Shown here piece by piece: positions 23,440 through 34,692 of a stretch of DNA of 64,000 bases. Positions within the stretch are counted from its first letter, which is position 1. Each line of letters opens with the position of its first letter. Origin of the DNA: Oscheius dolichura (taxonomy: Eukaryota; Nematoda; Chromadorea; Rhabditida; Rhabditidae); assembly GCA_932521035.1 (NCBI GenBank), contig OW051492.1, positions 5,890,001-5,954,000 on the forward strand, in the 5' to 3' direction. The position numbers and the translations under genes are program-made. The notes beneath the pieces are model-generated. The model was given only the letters and a program-made list of their open reading frames with translations. It made no database searches and had not been told where the DNA came from.

Positions 23440-24531
23440 AATTCTGGACCTCCAGTAAACGGTTCCCTATTTTCCTGACGATTTTTTTGTATATTCCCCT
23501 TTCCCCTAGGCTGAGTCATAGTTATTCCTTTCTGCTCAGCAGCGGGGACTATGTTCAGCGGGTTTTTTAGTCACTGTGATCGTGGAGGTTTTGCCGCCAT
23601 AGCCTCTAGGTTTTTCTCGGTTTCTGTCTGGCTTTCCTCATCCCAGATAGTTATTTTCTGTGGTGTTTACTTGTCTTCTCGATGACATAGTCAGGGCACA
23701 GGTTTCATACCCTTTCCGCCCGCAATTGCCTTTACTCTATAATTGGTTTTTTTTCGCTTGCTTTTGTATAGCAACGTACTAAGTACATGCCGATTTTAGG
23801 GTACGGCGTTGCTACTAAGAATTCTATTGTACTAGGTATGATTCAACTAGTTCTTTCATGTATTCAAAACCCACGTTCCACTAGCTACAATTATTGATTC
23901 ACCTCATTATGTTTTTATCCGAATTTTAGGTATTCCAATTCCAACTTCTTCATAGAAGCATTGTAAATAGTATGTGATGAATCACGATTGGTTTGCCTCA
24001 CGAATAAAGTTTTGGTGTGACTAATTTATGTGTTTGATTTTCAACACACTTGTGGGTTTTCCCAAGGTATCAAGCTGCCAGTATGGAACTGCCGACAGGC
24101 ATAATCACAATCAGTGAACATGCGGTCTAAGGAATGGTGTTTATATACGGCGAATTGTTTTGGTTCGTGTTTCACTGTAAAAAAAAGCAAAGAACGCGTG
24201 GTCAGACGGATTGGGAGGACTCCTGCCATTGATTGCTGTTCTCTCGCGGCAGCCGTCTCTCACTTCTTTCTTCCGTGATGCAATTCACGAGTCTTTTGAA
24301 AGAGTGACTTCCTCTGTTTCTCTAATCACGATCTTTCTGGATCCGAACTCCCAAATTTATTTGGCCGTGTCAAACCTTGGATCTCCTCGCTTTGCTAAAA
24401 CTTGTCTGTGGAGATTACGCGCATCACAAACTGTAAAATAGAAATAACGCTCAACCGTCTTTCATTTGCCTCAATTTATTGAACCATATTTAGCACTTCG
24501 TATAAAAGTTAATTTTAGATCATAGACATCG
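23440..24531. other. 3' UTR and intergenic sequence
   Basis: The first several hundred bases are probably the long 3' UTR of the A20/AN1 gene; an AATAAA occurs near 24003. The rest is the upstream region of iPGM, with a TTTTAG acceptor at about 24520. No other gene is visible. Confidence 0.55.
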
Positions 24532-26468
24532 ATGGCCAATAACGGGAAAGCAGAAAACAAAGTTTGTCTTATCGTCATCGATGGATGGGGTGTTACTTCC
24601 GAAGAGTATGGAAACGCTATCCTTGCTGCTCATACTCCCGTGATGGATAAGCTCTGTTCTGGTAATCACACTGCTTTCTATATCACTGATGTTTTTCAGG
24701 AAATTGGGCACCGATTGAAGCTCATGGTCTGCACGTTGGCCTTCCAGAAGGTCTTATGGGTAATTCCGAAGTAGGTCACCTGAACATCGGCGCTGGCCGT
24801 CCTGTATATCAAGATATAGTCCGTATTAATCTCGCTATAAAAAACAATACACTTGTAAGTTTGTTTGCATTTTGGTTAAACAGTAATAGGTGAAAAATGA
24901 AGTCCTTGTGGCCGCCTGTGAGCGAGCCAAGAAAGGCAATGGTCGTTTACATTTTGCTGGGCTAGTTTCAGATGGAGGAGTGCATTCTCACATAGGTATA
25001 CAATGTAGTCTAGTTTCTGATTAAGTTCTGGTTTTAGATCATATGTTTGCTCTTATTCGTGCAGTTAAAGAGCTAGGTGTTCCTGAACTATTGTTACACT
25101 TCTATGGCGACGGGAGAGATACTTCTCCAACAAGCGGAGCTGGATACCTTCAACAGACATTAGATTTCTTTGCCAAGGAAAAATATGGAAAACTCGCTAC
25201 TATTGTCGGACGGTTAGTCTCTTTCTTCTTGTGAATCAATGAATTATTCAGATACTATGCCATGGATCGTGACAAAAGATGGGAAAGAATTTGTGTAGCA
25301 TATGACGCTATGATCGCCGGAGATGGTGAAGAATGCACAGAAGATAAAGTATGCAATCATTTATCGAAAAGTATCTGAATTTAGGCGGTCGAAAAAGTAA
25401 AAGAACGTTATGCTGCCGGAGAAACTGACGAATTCCTGAAGCCAATTGTTTTTGGAGGAGCTGCTCATCGCGTTCAAGATGGTGATACTCTCATATTTTT
25501 TGACTACAGAGCTGATCGAATGAGAGAAATATCCGAGGTTTTTAGTTCATTCTTCTTATTTTAAAACGTGCTCTAGGTTGTAGGAATGGAAAGATACAAA
25601 GACTGCAATTCAAAGAATAAGCATCCTCAAAATGTCCAAGTTATAGGTCAGTTAATTTATTCTTTCTTGGTAAAGTCTAGTTTAGGAATGACTCAGTACA
25701 AAGCGGAATTCCCTTTCCCATCACTCTTTCCTCCGAATAACAACAAAAATGTTCTGGCAGAATGGCTGGCTACCCAGGGAATGTCCCAGTTCCACTGTGC
25801 TGAAACGGAAAAATATGCTCACGTAACGTTCTTCTTCAATGGAGGAGTGGAGAAGCAGTTCGAAAATGAAGAACGTGCTTTGGTACCGAGTCCCAAGGTT
25901 GTATTTTTTTCGTTTCTTGAAATATACAGAAATTCAGGTGGCAACATATGATCTTATGCCAGAAATGTCATGTGCGGGTGTAGCTGACAAGATGGTCGAG
26001 CAGGTCGAATCCGGAAAGCATCCATTTATAATGTGCAATTTTGCTCCTCCCGATATGGTGGGACATACCGGTGTTTATGAGGCTGCAGTCACAGCGTGCG
26101 AAGCCACTGACGTAGCAATTGGGCGGATTTTTGAAGCATGTCAGAAACATGGTATGATCTTTTACCACTGGAACAAGTTTTATAGGTTATATTATGATGG
26201 TTACTGCTGACCATGGAAATGCCGAGAAAATGATAGCACCCGATGGTGGAAAACATACCGCCCACACTTGCTATCCGGTTCCTTTTACTTGTAGCTCGCA
26301 TAAATATCGATTCAAAAAGGTTAATATTTTAAATATCCCTATATTCCTATTTTTTAGCTTAGCGATCGTGCGCCGGCTCTTTGCGACGTTGCTCCCACAG
26401 TACTTTACATAATGGGTCTTCCTATTCCCGAGGATATGAGTGGTGTCAGCGTGGTCGAGAAAGTTTAA
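24532..26468 (+). CDS. ipgm-1: Cofactor-independent phosphoglycerate mutase (iPGM)
   Basis: This glycolytic enzyme interconverts 3- and 2-phosphoglycerate using two metal ions and a phosphoserine intermediate. Eleven exons run from ATG 24532 to TAA 26466-26468. The first metal-site motif is VIDGWG, and the catalytic serine lies in [15 protein letters not shown]. The phosphate-binding and transferase segments follow ([36 protein letters not shown]). The C-terminal metal residues are in [16 protein letters not shown] and [11 protein letters not shown]. iPGM is not homologous to the cofactor-dependent mutase of vertebrates and is the form used by nematodes, which supports the host assignment. 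Introns are 34-43 nt. Confidence 0.97.
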
Positions 26469-26637
26469 TAGTATTATTAGTAAAGTAGGAGATTGTTTTA
26501 GAGTATTGTATTGTAGTCTTAATTGCCCATTCATTTTACAGGTTTTATGCTTTCCAGTTTTATGGAAAGTTGTATAGCTGCTACTGTAATTACAAAATAA
26601 ATGCTTCATATACAGTTTATTCAAAGACGAAACTATT

Positions 26638-27268
26638 TTAGTTGCTCTGTCGAAGGCTGCTGAGCACCTTGATTCTATCGAGTAACTCTTGTACGGCTCC
26701 ACCCGAGATGAGGGCCTTCTGAGTGTCTCCGAGTAGACTCTCGACAGTCATCTGTAGTAGCCGGTACTGCATATCATTTGTCTTCTTGAACATCTGCTTG
26801 TAGTATTGAACGAGTTTCTCCATGGCAGGGATGGCTCTCTTCAGATATTCACTGGTCGCACAGTCCATATCATGGTGTGTCGAGGAGAGAGCCTCCTCAC
26901 TGAGGGCACTGCTCTTCGTGCTATTGTCCCTCTTCGGTATGGCCAGCACACCCTTCTCCTTCTTCCCCATGTCTTCCATCTGCTCCCTTAGAAACTGGCT
27001 CACTTCCTCGAAAAATCCTTTCTCCTAAATTTTCATCATTGTATTTTTTAGATGAAAGTCTAACATCCATGTCACCTCCGGGTCTTTTATAGGACACGAA
27101 GCGCAGTTCCGTCTTCCTGACGCCCGGCTCGGGGTAGGTGCGCCGGATGACGGCGCACTTCCTGGGCAGGTGGTCCCTCTTCTTCTCCGAGTCAGAGTCC
27201 GGCAATTCCTCCGCCGGCTTGACATCCGACGACTGTTTTCTAGGTCGGTAGATTCGAGAAGACCGCAT
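26638..27268 (-). CDS. Uncharacterised basic, coiled-coil-like protein
   Basis: Two exons (27268-27065 and 27024-26638) around a 40-nt intron give 196 aa. The N-terminal 65 residues are very basic and proline-containing (MRSSRIYRPRKQSSDVKP), suggesting a nuclear protein. The C-terminal half is predicted to be helical (SEYLKRAIPAMEKLVQYYKQ, then LQMTVESLLGD and VQELLDRIKVLSSL). I recognise no domain. It converges with iPGM; the two stop codons are 170 bp apart. Confidence 0.6.
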
Positions 27269-27607
27269 GGCGAACGACAACAGGCACTTTTGGGGGGATT
27301 AGCCAAAGCTGCTTCTACGGGTCGAGCCATTCGAGAAGAGCACAAAATATAATATTTTATTTACAATTGGAATTGGGATAGACGGGATGGAGAGGAGGAA
27401 GGGAAGGAAAGGGAAGGGACAGGATCCTCCGACGCGCATGCAACCGCCGGGAGAAAGTGAAATAACCCGAAAGAGTGGGTGGGTGGAAAAGGGACAACTA
27501 AAACAATAACAAAGACTCCGGAAAGGAGAAAACAACGGGAATCGGTCACCTTTTTTGGCACTACGAACTAGAAGGATATGACGAGACAGGGGGGAGGGAG
27601 ACTAGGG

Positions 27608-30243
27608 TTAGAGGGCCTCGGTCTTGACCCTCTTGGCCAGCGGCTGACTCATCGAGTGCACGTAGTATCTCTGCTGTGTTCCGCGTTGGTCCATTCTAAT
27701 TTGGCATAGGGAGATCCGTGGAAGGGGATACCTGTGCTGGGAGAGGTTGACGAGACGGGGCGGCGGGTGGGTCGGAAGGTTCAGCGGTTCATAGTAGGCA
27801 TATTTGGCGGGGTCCTGTATACCGTATCTTATTTTAAAGTACGATAAGAAACGAACCTTCAAATTGTGCTGGGATATACCAAGTACAGTTCGTTCGGGCC
27901 CGGTCGGGTGGGCTGGCAGTGCCCGTCTCCGGGCGGCGGGGATCATTTCCAGCGATGGCATGTCGTTATCCTTTCGTGTTGGACACTGTCGGCCGGCCAC
28001 CTCGGCGAACTCGACCAAGGTGCGCGATCGGCTGACGTGAGCCCGTTTGCCCATCTCGTGAGCACTAAGGTTGGGTGTCTGACGGGCCAGGGCCAGCGTG
28101 GCTTCTTCTGACTCGATCATGTTGTCGTGTTTAATCTGGAGAGGGGATTCTAGTCAAGAAGGGAAGAAACGCCTACAAATGGGTTGAGGTGGGGCGCCAC
28201 GAGGAGGCAGATGGAGAGGATCATCACGGCGAGACAGGTGCCGGCCTGGGTACCTCGGCGGGTGCTCTGTAACTCTTTGTATCCCTCTCCCGGTGGGTGC
28301 CTCACATTGGCCAGGGCCGTCTGTAGTTTGCGGAGCTGTTGTCTGAAGCCGAGGTTCTCGCGGGAGAGCATCTCGATCTTGGCCTTCAGCTCCTGGTTCT
28401 CGTGGGTGCAGTCGGACACGCGGTCCTCCAGCTGCTCGATGTAGTCCTGAATCTCGTCGTCAGCCCCTTATCAACAACAGACGCCGTCCTGCCGGCCGGC
28501 TGTCAGTACCCGAGACAAATATTATTAGATCCGGCCACTTGCTCGTCCCATCGCTCTTTGTGCTGCCCTGACTCACCGGGGAAGACAGCCACGACTGCCC
28601 CCAGCAGCTGTCGCGGACACCGGTCAAAAAAAAAGTCAAAAGAAATGTTGCAATTTGATTCGTCCCCTCCAGATCCCGCTAAACCAATCTGATCGTTCAT
28701 TCGCTGGTCGTCTCCTCGGGAACAGGCCCCGTCGAACGGGTCAAGTCGCCGTTCTCACAAAAACGGCCGATATCCTTGAGCGGACGAGCCTCTTAGTCGG
28801 CCGGCCAACCAGTAGCCAACCCCCCACCGGAGAATGGCAGCCGGAGCCGGGTATAGGTCAATCGGATAGGTTGCTCAAACAGTGGCGAGGCCTGGCACGG
28901 GGTGTTGCGCGTCCGCAAATAACTTCGAAAGGCAGCTTAGAAGGCCGCTGCCAAGGGCCGTCCCCTCAAATTACCTGCTTGCGTTTTCGGCTGGTCTGGG
29001 CCGACCGCTTGTTTCGGATCTTTCGTCGGATTTTCTTCAGATCACGTTCCTCGGCCTTCGTGAGGGGGTAGTACTCGGGTAGGATGATGCCCTCCTTCTT
29101 GCAGAGGCGCTTCTCCTCGTCTGTCAGGTTCAGCTGCTGGTACTTCCTCTGTCTCTCCCCTGAATTCTCTAGGTATATGGCTGGGAGAGACGAGTACCAG
29201 TGGGCAGGGTGGCTCGGGAGTCGTTGAGGCTGGAGGAAGGCGTGTTGAGGCTGATGCTGGCCGGGTTGGTGGGGCCTCGCAGGGCATCTGAAGGAGGAAG
29301 TCTGTTTCTCGGCCTCGAATGACCCCTCGACAGTCCCCGTCGCGCAATCCGATCCCGGGACTGGTGTGCAAAGAAATGTCCGAAAAGGTGACAAAACGCG
29401 CTGCTTCCTCGTGTCAGGAGAGGGAAAGTTTACACACTGACACCAGATGTGACCCGACCTTCTATTTAGGCTGGTCAGTCAATGCCCTCCCCCCTATCAT
29501 GAGATGTAAACAGTGCCCCAGAGGTCAATTCGGGGTGGCCTAATTGGAACCAGATCAAGAAACACCCCGGCCCCCGATAAGATTCCGTCCAGCTGATTCG
29601 GGGCTCGCACCGACCATCTCCAAGGCCGCATCGGATGACCTCTCGAAGGTCTCCGGCTCGGGTCACGCGCAATCTGACCCTCACTCACTGAATCGGAACT
29701 GTGGCCGGGATCCCGCGACTACTTTTCGCTGTTGTGGGACGGGACGGTACTGGGTGCTCGGGCGGCTGACCATCTGAGGGACCTGAAGTGCTCGTCTACT
29801 GGATTGGGGGCAGGGGGGCAAACCTTGGTATTGGTGGCACAGATGTACTCCTCCGGAGGGGGCGAACTGATGGGGGAGCCGAGTTCGGCTGTGGCCAGGT
29901 CGAGGATGTCGAAGTGGGTCTCGGAGGAGGAGGAGATGGTGTTGGTCGGGGAGCTGGAGCCGCCGGTGCTGAGGGAGCCGCTGGGCGACGGGGGACTGAG
30001 GTAGCTGGCGGAGCTGGTGTAACTGTTGTGGTCGTCCTCGAAGTAGGTCGGCTCGTGGTCGTCCTCGAAGTACGTCGGCTGGTCCTTCTCCATGAGGTCG
30101 ATATTGTTGCAGAGGCTGTCGATGAAGCCGTCGTCGTTGAACATGGACACGTCGATGTCCTCCGAAAAGAAGGCCGAGCTGATCTGGGCCGAGCCAAGCA
30201 CCGGGTCTGAGCCCAAGTCGAATAAAGGGTCAATCAGATCCAT
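27608..30243 (-). CDS. CREB3-family membrane-tethered bZIP transcription factor
   Basis: These factors sit in the ER membrane and release an N-terminal bZIP fragment after Golgi proteolysis. Exons 30243-29783, 29287-28975, 28446-28177, 28135-27857, 27814-27732 and 27695-27608 join in frame to 497 aa. The N-terminus is an acidic, Ser-rich activation region, with a repeated PTYFEDDHE motif. The basic region is preceded by the family signature [20 protein letters not shown], then [17 protein letters not shown] and a leucine zipper. A hydrophobic helix, [17 protein letters not shown], follows about 30 residues after the zipper. No clear site-1-protease RxxL site is evident right after it. The two large introns (495 and 528 nt) flank the proline-rich exon. 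The intron at 27696-27731 is a stop-free 36-mer. Confidence 0.93.
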
Positions 30244-32203
30244 TGTCGGACACCGAAGTGCTGCTGTACCCTGAATCGAACCGCTATTAAACCTTTATTA
30301 AAATAGAAAAAGAGAAGAAGAGAGGGGGCCGGTCAAAGCGGAGCGAGAGATGTGACTTTGCAGCCGTATCGATTCCCGCGGGCCATATATACTGTCTGCG
30401 TGGCTTCTCGTCTGTCTCCGAATTGCTGGGAAATTGGGACCGGAGGGGCAGAGAAAAAAGACCCCCGAACAATAGAATATCATCCTCTTATAGGCGTACA
30501 AATTGTGGTAAACATTTCGGGCGGATCATGGGAGCCAACGATCTTGTTGACTCTGCCGACTTCCCAATTTCCATGTTGTCCGATCAGTTAGAAAACGAGG
30601 CAAAAGTAGCAAGAGGCTGGCAGGTCTCGAGGCGATCAATCGGTAGCTGTTGCAGTCCCTCCCAGTTCGGGCGATCCAAAAACATGGGAAGGACCCGGTT
30701 TCGCACGGCAGGCTTGCCGATTTCGCAATACCTCCACGCTGGATAAAATGTGTTGGAGAGTATGAGGTGGAGGGGCAAGTCATATCGGGCATTTCAACAG
30801 ACAACATAATAACTTGGAGGGGCTCCTTTAAAGGACTGACTAATTGGTGCCCATTGATTTTTCGGGGGCCTAATGGCGTTTATTGGCAGAAAAGGCGCTC
30901 TTTATGGGCCGGTAATGATATCCTTTTGGTTACTATGTCGCCCGGAGGAGGGAGGGGGACAGGACAAAAGGATTATCCTCGGAGAGCTTTGGATCGTTTG
31001 CGAGAGCGCGTGTACAGCTGGATAAATCGGAGGGAATTACAGGACAGCTGGAAGTCCTTTTTGGGGAATAAAAGGGGAAAACGAAACGGGGACAATGGGG
31101 ATGTCTCGACGGGGTCTCGCCTTCTATTCTTAGGGGGGAGACTGTCTCGTACAAAAGAGAATCGTCCGGGCCGGCTGTCATCTTTATCTGCGCAGAGTAA
31201 CGATAAAGGTGACAGCGTCGTTTCTGGAAGAGCTGACTGACAGCCGGGTGGCATGAATGTTCTTATCAGACTCTGAACCACTCCTCGCCTACTAGGAAGC
31301 AGATATCTTTTGGTATGGAGGAGAGTGATACGGACTGTTTTGATTGTGGTGAACGGCGAACAAGTAGAGGGAGGAGGACTACTAATTGGCAAATATGTTT
31401 GTATCCGACTGGCCCGAAAAAGTGGTGACCTCTGTGGAAGGGACGGCAAGACGGTCAAGGCTGACCCGGGTCTTTCTGAAGAGCGCAGCCGTTATTTACC
31501 AGAAAGACTGGAATCTGTTCTGGACTGCTCAAGGTCATTTTCAGGTGGGGACAAGTACACCTCCGATGGTACGGGAGAGGACGACCAACTTGTTCAGAAC
31601 AAATGATAAATGACCGAATATTTCAGAGTACAAGTATACTGTTTCTATATTTGTGGGAATTCCCAGAAGGAGGGGAGACAAATGTCGGAAGTTACTCATC
31701 AGAACAGTCAGAGACCGATGTAATAATAGCCCGTGCCAATTGGGGGAATTGTTCTTTGGCCAGGGAAGGAAGTGATGAGTATAGCCGGAGCCCGTTCCCC
31801 CTGTGTGACGCCTCCACAGATGACGTGAAAGGCCGGGTGAGAGAGCCAGCGTGTGTGCGATGTAAAGGGGACGCTGGCTTGTCTGGACTCTCTCCGCGTT
31901 GACCCAAATGCTGACGACGCACAAACAGCCCCGCCCCGACCATCTCGTTGTGTGTTTATTGCTGGGGAGCAGCTCCTTCCCCCATGCTCGCCTTCATAAA
32001 TCCCGGCCCGCGTGGGAGTGACGCAATAATTAGGGGACTATCGCCGACTAATCGCGCCTGATAAGGTCTGCTCCCAAGGACACCCCGGCCTTTACGGGTT
32101 GGAGAGAGTTTTGACCGGAGAGACAGATTTGTTTTTATCCGAAGCTCTGGCCATTCTATCGCCGTAGCTGGCCGTGGACTGACGTCTTGTACTAACTGAG
32201 GAA
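30244..32203. other. 2-kb divergent intergenic region
   Basis: This separates the CREB3-type gene (minus) from the SH2-kinase (plus). ORFs up to about 196 codons are present on both strands but carry no recognisable domain and no consistent codon bias. It presumably contains two promoters. Confidence 0.55.
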
Positions 32204-33460
32204 ATGAGCAATACGAGCAAGTACAAGGACAAGAAGGACCGGACCGAGGAGACGGAGAACGAAAAGGGCGAGGACGCCGTTTCCATCACCGACGACGTTC
32301 GCGGAGCCGACTACTACCACGGCCTGATCCCAAAGGCCGATGCCGAGCCGACGCTCAAGAAGGAGGGCGACTTCCTGCTCCGGAAGACGGAGCACAACGG
32401 CAAAGTGGTGCTGGCCATGAGTGTGCGCGTCTCAGAAGGCGACAAGGGCGGCGTCAAGAACTTCATGGTCAACCAGGACACTGACGGCCGCTTCTATTTC
32501 GAGAACCAGAAGGAGAAGAGCGTCGGGGATCTCATCGCCTGGCATCTGTAGGCTTCTCATTTTCTGGACCTGCTAATACTTTTCAGGTCTACCAAAACAC
32601 CACTCTCGGCCGCCTCTGGAGCACGTCTGAAGCGTCCGGTGGAGCGGGCCCCGTGGGCACTGAACCACGACTCGATCGCCCTGATGAAGAAGCTGGGAGA
32701 GGGCGCCTTCGGAGAAGTATACCTGGCCGAGTACGGCAGCGGGAAGGCCAAGCAGGAGGTGGCCGTCAAGACGATGAGGAACGAGGCGACCCGCGAGGCC
32801 CGGCTCAAGTTCATGAAGGAGGCGCGTCTGATGCGCAAGTACAACCACCGGAACGTGGTCAAGATCATCGGGGTCGCCGTCCACGAACACCCGCTGATGC
32901 TCGTCATGGAGGTGTGTCCCGGCGGCTCCCTTGTCAGCTACCTTCGCAAGAACAAGGGGAAGATCGACGGCGCCGAGAAGCTGCGCTTCTCTGTGGAGGC
33001 GGCCGACGGCCTCGGCTACCTGGCCAGCAAGCTGTGCATCCACAGGGACATCGCCGCCAGGAATTGCCTGCTTTCGGCCAAGAATGAAGTGAAAATTGCC
33101 GACTTTGGAATGTCTGACGAAAAGGCCATCATCCAGGACGACACCCTGGAGAAGGTGCCCGTCAAGTGGCTGGCTCCCGAGACGCTGTTGGAGAAGATCT
33201 ATTCGCTGAAGACAGACGTCTGGTCCTACGGTGTTCTCGTCTGGGAGATTTACGCGGAGGGAGCCGAGCCGTACCCGGGACTCAAGAGGGTGGAGGCGAG
33301 AGCCAAGATCGTCGTCCAGAACTACCGAATGGATATGCCCGCGGGATGCCCCAAGGGAGTCTGCGATGTGGTGGCGGCCGCCTGGGAGAAGGACCCCAAC
33401 AAGCGTCCGGAGATGCTCAAGATAGCCAAGACTCTCCGCGAAATGATGCCCAAGAAGTAG
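32204..33460 (+). CDS. Non-receptor tyrosine kinase, SH2 plus kinase (Fer/SPE-8 type)
   Basis: The protein has 405 aa from two exons (32204-32547 and 32587-33460). A short charged N-terminus is followed by an SH2 domain starting at YYHGLIPKADAE with the phosphotyrosine-binding FLLRKTE. The kinase domain has the glycine loop LGEGAFGEVYLAEYG, VAVK lysine, the KEARLM helix, catalytic HRDIAARNCLL, DFGMS and VKWLAPETL. All catalytic residues are present. The absence of F-BAR or SH3 modules and the short length match the nematode SPE-8 kinase expansion, whose known members act largely in sperm; that role is inferred here. The codon usage is strongly GC-biased and the only intron is 39 nt. Confidence 0.95.
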
Positions 33461-33570
33461 CTCAAAAGAGAGTATATAAATACATTGGCAATCTCTGCTT
33501 TTTTCTTTTCGTGTTTACTTGGATTATCCGAGATTACCCATCGTCTCATTCTATCCACATTCGTCGGCTG

Positions 33571-34032
33571 ATGCTCCTTCCCCTTGTGGTTCTGCTGCTA
33601 CACTTCTCCATCCTTGTCCACCTTCTCGCCATCTGCTGCTTTGGGAATAAAGAGCCCGAGGTAGGCTCCCTCCTCTCTTACAACTAACATACATACTAGG
33701 AACTGCCGACTCCTCCTCCTCGTCCTCCTTCTCCTCCTCCCGAGACATCTCAGCCCAGATCTCCTGAGAGAGTCCAGGAGACTGCTCTCTCTTCCACAAA
33801 GGAAGGCCTGCTTCCCGAGGAAAAGACCCAGGACGAGGAGAAGACCCCAGAACTGGGGAAACAAGTAAAAGTGAGAGAACTGGCGGACGAGTCCCAGATG
33901 TCGAAGAGCCTGAAGAAGGTCGACTCGACCGAGATGAGTTATGAAGTCGACGATCCCTTCGACACGGCCCAGCTGCCCCTCCCTGCCCCGGAGTTGAGGA
34001 ACTCGACCAGGCCACCGGCTGTCTCCGCCTAA
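33571..34032 (+). CDS. Small secreted or single-pass protein with Pro/Glu-rich tail
   Basis: Exons 33571-33660 and 33700-34032 (39-nt intron) encode 140 aa. The first 24 residues are a strong hydrophobic leader (MLLPLVVLLLHFSILVHLLA) ending in a cysteine pair. The rest is polar and disordered-looking: PTPPPRPPSPPPE, several EEKT/EDEEKT stretches, then VDDPFDTAQLPLP. An AATAAA is present about 20 nt after the stop. I know no family. The start is 110 bp after the kinase stop on the same strand. Confidence 0.6.
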
Positions 34033-34151
34033 GACCTGACTAGACAAGATTACAATAAATTATGTGTGCTGAGAAATTTATTAGAATTTGAGCTCGACAT
34101 GACCTGAAACTTACGAACGAGATGAATGAAAGACGAGGAGCGAAGGAGATT

Positions 34152-34576
34152 TCAGAGGGCGGTGTCTTTTTGGGCCTCGCTTCGGGACGGGGCAGGGCCG
34201 GAAGGGGGTTCTTGGAGACAGAACAGGCGGCGAAGGAGATACACCACGGGAGGAATGAGCAAGACGATGGGAAGAGCGATGACGGAGACGAGAACCTGGA
34301 GGATGGCGAGGAGGCGGAGGGGGACTCACCCATAGTCTCATATGAGAACAACACGACTTGTGAAGGTGGCCACAGCATTTTCGATACGACCACCAAGTGG
34401 GTTCGGGGCACTGGGTGCCGACGAGGTCGGCTGGACACCAGAGGGCGGAGACCTCTTCGTCCCCGCTGGTCAGCCCCTGAACATCGTTGGCTTGGTCTCT
34501 CTTTAAAGGGAAGGTAAACCTCGACAAGAGGAAGGACTAAAGCGAGGAGGGGTGGCTGCATTGTGGCGGCGGTCAT
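34152..34576 (-). CDS. Cysteine-rich type I membrane protein (nematode CX-like)
   Basis: Exons 34576-34520, 34476-34330 and 34295-34152 give 115 aa. A signal peptide (MTAATMQPPLLALVLPLVE) is encoded by exon 1. The ectodomain carries LWCPADLVGTQCPEPTWWSY followed by RKCC and KSCC, a C...CP.W..Y.CC...CC pattern known from small nematode surface proteins. A single TM helix follows (VLVSVIALPIVLLIPPVVYL) with a short basic anchor and a polar tail. The family resemblance is by pattern only; the role is unknown. It is convergent with the preceding gene and overlaps none. Confidence 0.65.
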
Positions 34577-34692
34577 TGGGCGAGCGACTGGATCATGAGG
34601 GCAATCAGCCTTCGATTACCCCGGACGCCTTCTATACACTTTATTATCTCATTCGTTCGAAATGACCTGTAATTACACTGAGGGGGATATAT

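Noticed and set aside
29788..30210. Plus-strand Gly/Val-rich ORF opposite the CREB3-type first exon
   Set aside because: A shadow of the acidic activation-domain exon; low-complexity composition follows from the complement.
32653..33087. Overlapping plus-strand ORF within the tyrosine-kinase exon
   Set aside because: It is the +1 frame of a strongly GC-biased coding exon and shows no family match.
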